Below the pieces are notes generated by a model. It was given only the letters and a program-made list of their open reading frames with translations, made no database searches and was not told the origin of the DNA. Below, in pieces: positions 58,066 through 64,000 of a stretch of DNA of 64,000 bases (position 1 is its first letter; each line of letters starts with the position of its first letter). The position numbers were made by a program, and so were the translations under genes. Source of the DNA: JAHEGP01 sp963751595 (lineage in GTDB: Bacteria > Pseudomonadota > Gammaproteobacteria > Pseudomonadales > JAHEGP01); the NCBI GenBank assembly GCA_963751595.1, contig CAVVVC010000008.1:62001-126000 (forward strand), read 5' to 3'.

Positions 58066-59970
58066 TCAGAAGCTGACTCCAATACTGGCAGACAGGAAGT
58101 CGCGGTCAGAGATGACGCTGTAATCACCATCAAAGAACGCGGTGTAACCCAGGTCAAAGGTGTAGCGGCTGTTGTAATCACCCGCGAGGCTGATGCCCAG
58201 TGCCTTGCTGCCCTGGTTGAAGCCAAAGGGCGAATAGCCTTCCACGTCGTGGCTCCAGGCCAGTTGCGGGGTCAGGTTGACACCGGCAAACACGTTGCTG
58301 TACTTCCATACTCCCCGCAGGCGGTAGCCCCAGGCGTAATCGGTGTGATAGCCGCGGCCGGTACAGTTTTCTGCCACGGTATTGGGCCTTAGATTCACAG
58401 CCGATGGATTCCGAACAGGATCTGGCCATTTTCCAACGGGCTCGAAAGAACCCTTGCCAAAAGTTGGCTGAGCGACCGTAGTTCTGGCTGTCATCCAGGT
58501 CATGGATATAGTTGCCGCCAAATTCGGCAACCACCGTGAAGGAGCCCGCGCCCATCACCTGAAAGAACTGCTTGATCAGGGTGAACTGCAACTGGGTGTA
58601 GCCGTTCTCATCGTAGCCGTCAATGGTGCCGCGGGCACCCGCGGCCCTGGCCCGGTCGAGCTGGGTGCTCCAGGGCGCCTGAAGACCCAGAGCGAACGCC
58701 TGCAGGGTCTCGGTGGTGTTGATATCAAGCGGCATATTGGGGCGGTGGCTGACCTCGGCACCTACCGACCAGCCGCCCAGGTTGGTATTCATGCTCAGGC
58801 CGTAGAGCTGGATATCTTCCGGGAACTGCAGCACGTAGGTGGCCTGGCCCGCCGGGTTGGGGTTAAGTTGCGGCGCCCCCAAAAAGGAGTCATCAACCGA
58901 GGTGTTGCCCATAACGCCACCAAGGTAAGGCAGGCGGCTATGGTAGTTGATAAAGTAGAAGCCGAATTCGGTGGAGTTGAGGTTTTCCGCATAGTACTTG
59001 AACGAAACGCCGTACTGGCCGGTATCGCTGGGCTCCTGGTCACCACCGGCGTTGCGGTAAACTCGAGCCTGGGATATTGAAGGGGCCAAAATCGACCCGG
59101 CCCAGCATTTGCTGGTCCGGGATGCTGTTGAAGGCAGTAACCGCGTCACAGCCCTCCATAACGGCATCGGCGGTCGAAAACAGGGTGCCGCAACTGTCGA
59201 GCTACCGTGCGCTGCCATTCGAACTGGTAGAAGGCCTCCATGGTGAGGTTCTGGGTAAGGCCGACGGAGGCAAAGGCCATGCCCACGGGCAACAGCGCCT
59301 CCTTCAATTCGGCGCCGGGCCGGCGCAGGGCGGTGATATCGATCGGGTTGATCACGCTGATGCCGTTCTGGATAAAGGTGCTCTCACCCCAGTTCACCAC
59401 CTGGCGACCGATACGCAGGTCGATGGGCATACTGCCGACATCGAAGCTGGTGTAGAAGTAGAGGTCCAGCAGGGCGATGCCGCTGAATTTGTTCAGTTCG
59501 GGCATGCCGCTGTCGCTGAGGGGCGAGTTGGCCTGGTAGCCGTTGGGAGAATTGCCGTGGTCGACATCCCATTCCTCCAGGGCGTAGTCGTACCAGTACT
59601 TGAAGCGGGTAAACAGGCCCACCTGCTTGTAGGACAGGTCGAGGTCGTGCAGGCCCTTGAACACGAACGAGAACATATCGCCGCTGCCGTAATTCAGGTT
59701 GCCGTCGTCGGCAACACTGGCGGAGGCGACCCCCTGGTAAGACAGCGGGATTGGAGCCTGTATGCCCCCCTGGCCAATATTACCCGGAGCCAGCAACCGG
59801 TCATCACGGCTTTCCATGCGCCAGCTGCCCCCCAGGCTGATGGTGGAGTTGAAAGCGCCGCGAAAATCACCCTCGCCGAAGGTGATGGCCTGGGCGGGTG
59901 CCGACATCAGCGCCAGGGAAATACTGGACAGTGCAAATACGGGAACAACCGGCTTATTGCGGATTTTCAT
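58066..59970 (-). pseudogene. DUF1302 outer-membrane protein gene with three +1 frameshifts
   Basis: One DUF1302-type coding sequence is spread over three ORFs plus a short linker. It begins with a signal peptide at ATG 59970 (MKIRNKPVVPVFALSSIS...AQA) and GEGDFRGAFNSTISLGGSWR, and ends DGDYSVISDRDFLSASIGVSF, the expected beta-barrel end with terminal Phe. Frame analysis shows extra bases near 59200-59206 (after FEWQRT), near 59071-59073 (GGG run on plus strand) and near 58457-58460 (AAAA run). Removing one base at each restores a single frame of about 634 residues, normal for DUF1302. The downstream operon is intact, so sequencing error in short runs, or a very recent pseudogene, are both possible. 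SD GAGGAG precedes the start. Confidence 0.8.
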
Positions 59971-60162
59971 CGTTGGCTCGCTCCTCAGGATTGTTGCGAG
60001 TAGTTATCGTTCTGGCTGGTTCCTTAACAGGCTGGGCTGTTATAGAACCGATTTATTAGCCCCTCGCAGCGGAGCTTACTCCATTGTGTAACAAAAAAAC
60101 AGCTTGCCAAAACTCGTGTTGGAATGCTTTCAGGCTTCGTCTGGTTATGCGGTCCCAGGGTG

Positions 60163-60843
60163 CTAGGGATTTTTTGCCCGCAGGTGTTTCACGCCATCGC
60201 TGCACCCGAGCAATAAGGTGTCTGCTGGCCTTTTGGCGAACAGGCCGTTGCAAACCACCCCGTCGATGTTGTTGATATGCTGTTCGATATTCACAGGTTG
60301 GGGAATGGGGAAGTCGTAGATGTCAAGAATAATATTGCCGTTATCGGTGACGATACCCTCGCGGTACACCGGATTGCCGCCAAGTTTCACCAGTTCACGG
60401 GCAACGTGGCTTCGCGCCATGGGGATAACTTCGATGGGCAGCGGGAAGCCACCCAGATGGTGCACATACTTGGACTCGTCGGCGATACAGATGAACTGCT
60501 CCGCCACGGCAGCGACGATTTTTTCCCGGGTCAGTGCCGCTCCTCCTCCTTTAATCAGCTGCAGCTGCTCGTTGCACTCATCGGCGCCATCTAGATAAAA
60601 GGGCAGTTGCCTGACGGCATTCAGGTCATAGACCGGAATACCCCGTTCTTGCAGTCGCCTGGCGGTGGCCTGTGAACTGGCCACCGCGCCATCGAACAGA
60701 TTCTTGATTTCGCCCAGTTGGTCGATCAGGTAATTGACGGTGGAGCCGGTACCGATTCCGAGCACGGTATCGCCGTCGAGCTGCGACTTGATGAGCTGGA
60801 CCGCGCTCTGCGCGACCTGTTGCTTGAGTTGATCCTGGTTCAT
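60163..60843 (-). CDS. rpiA: Ribose-5-phosphate isomerase A
   Basis: 226 residues. Interconverts ribose-5- and ribulose-5-phosphate. Motifs: LGIGTGSTVNYLIDQL, YLDGADECNEQLQLIKGGGAALTREKIVA and the VTDNGNIILDIYDFPI segment near the C-terminus. GGGGG lies about 7 bases before the ATG, and a TATACT -10 (60870-60875, minus strand) upstream of it. It is divergent from ilvA. The 192-base stretch to the DUF1302 start (59971-60162) shows no gene. Confidence 0.97.
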   Translation of the reverse strand: MNQDQLKQQVAQSAVQLIKSQLDGDTVLGIGTGSTVNYLIDQLGEIKNLFDGAVASSQATARRLQERGIPVYDLNAVRQLPFYLDGADECNEQLQLIKGGGAALTREKIVAAVAEQFICIADESKYVHHLGGFPLPIEVIPMARSHVARELVKLGGNPVYREGIVTDNGNIILDIYDFPIPQPVNIEQHINNIDGVVCNGLFAKRPADTLLLGCSDGVKHLRAKNP

Positions 60844-60947
60844 TGTCGCACCCCCTATTTTTGAGGCCGAGTATACATGATCTATGGCGCCGCGAAGAAC
60901 AAGCGGCTAACATGGCAGCGCTTTTTCACGCTGTGCCGCCTACAACC

Positions 60948-62462
60948 ATGCCAACCTCCTACATCAAGAAAATACTCAACGCACGCGTTTACGATGTTGC
61001 GGTGGAAACGCCGCTAATGCCAATGCTGCAAATGAGTCAGCGCGCCGGCAACACCGTGCTGCTGAAGCGCGAGGATTTGCAGCCGGTTTACTCCTTCAAG
61101 ATTCGCGGCGCTTACAACAAAATGGCGGGCTTGCCAGAGGAGGCACTGGCTCGGGGCGTGGTGGCGGCGTCGGCGGGCAACCATGCCCAGGGCGTCGCCC
61201 TGGCGGCAAAGGAGCTGGGCGCCAGGGCGACCATCGTCATGCCCTTGACCACGCCGGCAATCAAAGTGAATGCGGTGCGCGCCCGGGGAGCCCGGGTGAT
61301 ACTCCATGGCGATACCTATGACGAGGCGGCCGGGTACGCGCAGAAGTTGGTCGCTGACAAGGGCATGACCTACGTACCACCCTACGACGATCCCGAGGTG
61401 ATAGCCGGCCAGGGTACCGTCGGCATGGAAATACTGCATCAGCATAAGGGTCCGATAGACGCCGTGTTCGTCCCGGTTGGCGGCGGCGGCCTGTTGGCCG
61501 GGATCGCCGCTTATATCAGTTACGTGCGTCCCGGAGTCAAGGTCATCGGCGTGGAGCCCGAAGATGCCGCTTGTCTGGCGGCCGCGCTGGAAAAAAAGCG
61601 CCGGGTGACCCTGCCCGAGGTCGGAATATTTGCCGATGGTGTGGCTGTTGCGCAAATTGGCAAGGAAACCTTTCGGGTGATTCGCAAGACGGTGGATACC
61701 GTGATTACCGCGACCACCGACGAGATGTGCGCGGCTATCAAGGATATTTTTGATGACACCCGCTCCATTGCCGAGCCCGCCGGGGCATTGTCCCTGGCGG
61801 GGTTGAAGAAGTATGTCGAGCAGAATAATGTCAGGGGCAAAACCCTGGTGGCGATCCACAGTGGTGCCAATATCAACTTTGATCGCCTGCGTTACATCTC
61901 CGAGCGCACGGAAATTGGCGAAGGGCGAGAGGCCGTTCTCAGCGTAACCATCGACGAGCGCCCGGGTAGCTTCAAGCAGTTCTGCAGTGTCCTCGGCAAG
62001 CGCAGCATCACCGAATTCAACTACCGCTATGCCGATCCGGTGGCGGCCCAGATCTATGTCGGTGTGCAGATATCCCCCGAAGGCGATGACCGCGAACAGT
62101 TGCTGTGCCTTTTGCGTGAGCAAGGTTATGCCGTTACCGACCTGACTGACGACGAAGTGGCCAAACTGCACATTCGCCATATGGTCGGAGGACATGCGCC
62201 CCAGGTGGCCGATGAAATCGTGTATCGGTTCGAGTTTCCGGAGCGGCCCGGCGCCCTGATGCAATTTTTGGGACGGCTGGGGCAAAACTGGAACATTTCG
62301 ATGTTTCATTACCGCAACCACGGCTCTGCCTACGGTCGGGTATTGGTGGGCATGCAGGTTCCATCCGGCGACAGGAGCAAATTGCGCAAGTTCCTGGAGG
62401 AACTCAACTACCCGTTCCGCGACGAGACCGATAACCTGGCTTATCAGCAGTTTCTCGGCTAA
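60948..62462 (+). CDS. ilvA: Threonine ammonia-lyase, biosynthetic
   Basis: 504 residues from ATG 60948 (MPTSYIKKILNARVYDVAVE), which matches the Pseudomonas IlvA start although no clear ribosome-binding site is seen; upstream ATGs at 60843 and 60912 are rejected. PLP lysine in YSFKIRGAYNKM, phosphate loop VPVGGGGLLAGIA, SAGNHAQGVAL. Two C-terminal ACT-like domains (about 335-420 and 425-504) give isoleucine/valine feedback control. It makes 2-oxobutyrate for isoleucine. Confidence 0.96.
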   Translation: MPTSYIKKILNARVYDVAVETPLMPMLQMSQRAGNTVLLKREDLQPVYSFKIRGAYNKMAGLPEEALARGVVAASAGNHAQGVALAAKELGARATIVMPLTTPAIKVNAVRARGARVILHGDTYDEAAGYAQKLVADKGMTYVPPYDDPEVIAGQGTVGMEILHQHKGPIDAVFVPVGGGGLLAGIAAYISYVRPGVKVIGVEPEDAACLAAALEKKRRVTLPEVGIFADGVAVAQIGKETFRVIRKTVDTVITATTDEMCAAIKDIFDDTRSIAEPAGALSLAGLKKYVEQNNVRGKTLVAIHSGANINFDRLRYISERTEIGEGREAVLSVTIDERPGSFKQFCSVLGKRSITEFNYRYADPVAAQIYVGVQISPEGDDREQLLCLLREQGYAVTDLTDDEVAKLHIRHMVGGHAPQVADEIVYRFEFPERPGALMQFLGRLGQNWNISMFHYRNHGSAYGRVLVGMQVPSGDRSKLRKFLEELNYPFRDETDNLAYQQFLG

Positions 62463-62961
62463 TTGACCGGTTTGGTGGCAGCTACCGGGTCCGGCCTGGG
62501 GTGATGTCGTAAAAAAGCCGTAATCGGTTCATAAAGTGCTGGAATATTCTATCCAGCTTGACTAACCTCTCTCTTATTAAGCGAAAAATAGTAATTACGT
62601 CGCATTCTGAGTGTAAATAAGTAGAGTTTCCAACGGGGAAAAATCATGTCGAGAAAGCCTGATGCCTTGGTAATGGCCGTCGTTGTTTTTTTTACCGGGA
62701 CCTTGCTCACGGCTACAGTGCAGGCCCTGATCTAGTCGTTCCAGATCGAAGCTCCGCGCTCTGGCACGAAATGCCACGATAGTTGAACCCTGCTGCGTGC
62801 CCCCACATCTGTCTGTGGACAGACCGCGGCGCGGCGCGTCAAAATCTTCCGCTCAGGAAACATCTCCCGCGCTGTCGGGCTGTGGTGCGCGCCGACGATA
62901 CCGTGTATAGCGGCCGGCCGAGGTGCGGCAACGCGCTGGTGTCCGTGATTGCCTGATCGCA
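62463..62961. other. 499-base interval with one small ORF
   Basis: Between ilvA and the cyclo-ligase gene I see only the 29-residue ORF at 62646-62735 and TTGACT at 62558-62563 without a well-spaced -10. The part 62736-62961 has GC-rich inverted repeats (for example around 62761-62775 and 62822-62840) but no convincing gene or RNA. Confidence 0.4.
62646..62735 (+). CDS. Small single-helix membrane peptide (29 residues)
   Basis: ATG 62646 to TAG 62735. The product starts MSRKPDALVM and continues as one hydrophobic helix (about residues 8-27) ending VQALI. GGGGA precedes the ATG by 7-8 bases. The N-terminal positive charges predict an N-in orientation. Codon use is ordinary for the window. Whether it is translated is unknown; small peptides of this kind are common in Gammaproteobacteria but I recognise no named family. 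Confidence 0.55.
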   Translation: MSRKPDALVMAVVVFFTGTLLTATVQALI

Positions 62962-63567
62962 CTACCTGTGCGCCGTGTACAGCGCCCGATCAGTGGCTAT
63001 GAAATCCATGGGTATGTCCCATCGCTTGATCGCCAGGCTGTCCCGGGTTTTTTGTAGCTGATGAGCGGTGCCCACCAGCACGGGTCCCACGGCCTGCGCG
63101 CGGCGCTGCTTGAAAGCAAAGGTTCTGTCGTAAAATCCCCCCCCCATACCCAGGCGATTGCCCTCGATATCGAAAGCGACCAGGGGTAGCAGAGCAAGGT
63201 CCAGCCGTTCCGGCGGGATCAAGTCTTCACTTCGAAAGTAAGGTTCGAGGATGCCCAGCCGGTTGCGTCGCAGTGGCGTCAGTCCCGGCCGGTAGCGCAT
63301 GAACAGCAGCGTTTTCCCCGTCGCCAGCAGTGGCAGGTAGATGCATTTGCCGCTTCGTTGGGCGGCATGCAGCAAGGGCAAGGGACTGATCTCGCCATCA
63401 TTGGGCAAATAGCCGGCGATGTGCATCGCGCGTCGATAAAAGGGCTGGTTGGCCACCCGGCGGGCGAGGGCAGCCGCTGCCTGGTGTTGTTGACAGCCGC
63501 CGAGGCCTCGCCGCCGCGCACGAAAGTGCTGTCGAAGTTGGTGTCGCGGGGGAGATTGGTGGTTCAT
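62962..63567 (-). CDS. 5-formyltetrahydrofolate cyclo-ligase
   Basis: 201 residues, family of YgfA (5-FCL-like). Converts 5-formyl-THF to 5,10-methenyl-THF with ATP. The RLGMGGGFYDRTFAF glycine loop is diagnostic; an Arg-rich N-terminus and YLPLLATGKTLLF block also fit. It follows 6S RNA, the conserved zapA-ssrS-ygfA order of Gammaproteobacteria. In E. coli ygfA (fau) is downstream of ssrS as well. Confidence 0.93.
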   Translation of the reverse strand: MNHQSPPRHQLRQHFRARRRGLGGCQQHQAAAALARRVANQPFYRRAMHIAGYLPNDGEISPLPLLHAAQRSGKCIYLPLLATGKTLLFMRYRPGLTPLRRNRLGILEPYFRSEDLIPPERLDLALLPLVAFDIEGNRLGMGGGFYDRTFAFKQRRAQAVGPVLVGTAHQLQKTRDSLAIKRWDIPMDFIATDRALYTAHR

Positions 63568-63579
63568 TGGCAGGAATTA

Positions 63580-63757
63580 AAGGACCCCGGAGAATCGCTG
63601 TCGGCGTCGCCTTGAACCCAAGGTTCAAGGTGGTGGTCCCGGCTATACCTTTAGGCTTTCCGTCTAGCGGACATGCTCACCAGCACTGCATCAGGACCCC
63701 CAGGCATAACATTATCGGCTCAAGGACTTTGCCAACGGGCGAAAACCCCAGGGTGTG
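63580..63757 (-). ncRNA. ssrS: 6S RNA (RNA polymerase regulator)
   Basis: Segments recognisable from E. coli 6S RNA occur in order on the minus strand: CCTTGAGCCGATAATGTT, GGTGAGCATGTCCGCTAGAC, GAAAGCCTAAAGG, and CACCTTGAACCTTGGGTTCA followed by AGGCGACGCCG. The ends ACCCTGGGG and CTCCGGGGT pair (with G-U) to close the hairpin. The length of about 178 nt is normal. 6S RNA mimics an open promoter and sequesters sigma70 RNA polymerase in stationary phase. Both ends are placed to within a few bases. Confidence 0.93.
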
Positions 63758-63763
63758 GATCAT

Positions 63764-63792
63764 AGTATAGCGCAGTGCTTTTTCAATGACAG
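63764..63792 (-). promoter_or_regulatory. Promoter of 6S RNA
   Basis: Minus strand CTGTCA (63792-63787), 17-base spacer, TATACT (63769-63764). Four and five of six bases match consensus. It starts 12 bases after the zapA stop and predicts initiation near 63757, matching the 6S RNA 5' end. Confidence 0.65.
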
Positions 63793-63803
63793 CAAAGAAA
63801 GCG

Positions 63804-64000
63804 CTAAAGCTCCAATTGGCGACAGCGATGCAGAACGCTGTCAATCGACTGGCCCAGCTTGTTGATGCGCTCTTGCTGCTCGGGGTCGGTTGTAGCGCCT
63901 CCCGCACCACCACCGTGCAACAACTCATTGGTCACGTTGAGGGCGGCCATGACAGCGATGCGATCGGAGCCGATGACTTTGCCGCTGCTGCGTATGCTGC
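63804..64000 (-). CDS. zapA: Cell division protein ZapA, C-terminal part
   Basis: Open minus-strand frame from the right edge to TAG at 63804-63806. It reads SGKVIGSDRIAVMAALNVTN, ELLHGGG, then a coiled coil QQERINKLGQSIDSVLHRCR and ends QLEL. GxDRIAVMAALN is the ZapA core and the coiled coil forms the ZapA dimer. ZapA bundles FtsZ at the division ring. The N-terminus is outside the window. Location upstream of ssrS-ygfA is the conserved one. Confidence 0.9.
   Translation of the reverse strand, partial: SIRSSGKVIGSDRIAVMAALNVTNELLHGGGAGGATTDPEQQERINKLGQSIDSVLHRCRQLEL

Noticed and set aside
61014..62321. 435-residue minus-strand ORF in ilvA
   Set aside because: Fully antisense to ilvA, whose protein has all expected motifs.
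1..64000. CRISPR arrays, tRNA or rRNA genes, insertion sequences, prophage genes
   Set aside because: I looked for direct-repeat arrays, tRNA T-arm motifs, transposase-like frames and terminal repeats and found none.

Overview
The window is core chromosome of a gammaproteobacterium. Gene order follows the Pseudomonas-type blocks mutM / yfhL-coaD-rsmD / ftsY-ftsE-ftsX-rpoH, trmB / hemW-rdgB-metW-metX-yggT-proC-yggS / pilT-pilU and gshB-tonB-yqgE-ruvX / pilGHIJK-chpA. Added to these are a Marinobacter-type fused fatty acyl-CoA reductase and a DUF1302-DUF1329-YCF48-MMPL operon, which are common in marine oligotrophic or lipid-using Gammaproteobacteria. I infer a marine Cellvibrionales/Halieaceae-like organism, but sequence alone cannot prove the genus. 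I see no rRNA, tRNA, insertion sequence, prophage or CRISPR array, and no sign of a recent island.

Layout. 1-7.7 kb: an AsmA-like protein running off the left edge, rpmB-rpmG, a lone hydantoinase-A-like ATPase, mutM, a small exported protein, and rsmD-coaD-yfhL on the minus strand. 7.8-13 kb: ftsY-ftsE-ftsX, then rpoH behind a perfect CIRCE operator, a DUF423 membrane protein and trmB. 13-19.6 kb, minus strand: yggS-proC-yggT-metX-metW-DUF4426-rdgB-hemW. 20-36 kb: type IV pilus retraction and chemosensing, with pilT-pilU, a TonB3-like gene behind gshB, and the Chp operon pilG-pilH-pilI-pilJ-pilK-chpA-chpC, which has no chpB methylesterase. 36-41.7 kb, minus strand: an S-adenosylmethionine-cycle cluster of an ArsR-methyltransferase regulator, metK, ahcY, metF and rsmE. 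41.8-43.8 kb: the acyl-CoA reductase. 44-49.3 kb: tkt-epd-pgk and an alpha/beta hydrolase. 49.3-52.8 kb: a FAH-family enzyme and a D-2-hydroxyglutarate dehydrogenase-like oxidase, divergent from serA. 53-60 kb, minus strand: a putative envelope lipid-transport operon whose first gene (DUF1302) carries three +1 frameshifts. 60-64 kb: rpiA and ilvA divergent, a 29-residue small membrane ORF, the 5-formyl-THF cyclo-ligase gene, 6S RNA and the 3' end of zapA.

How the parts work together. PilT/PilU retract pili, PilJ/ChpA/PilG/PilH couple surface sensing to pilus motors, and TonB3 is tied to pilus assembly in Pseudomonas. MetX/MetW make methionine, MetK makes AdoMet, AhcY and MetF recycle it, and the ArsR-methyltransferase protein is well placed to sense the cycle. 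SerA can reduce 2-oxoglutarate, and the adjacent oxidase would re-oxidise the D-2-hydroxyglutarate. The most notable regulatory sequence is the exact CIRCE element in front of rpoH, which would place the heat-shock sigma factor under HrcA. Several genes are missing from simple ORF calls: the AsmA-like gene, rpmG, zapA, the 29-residue ORF and the reconstructed DUF1302 gene.
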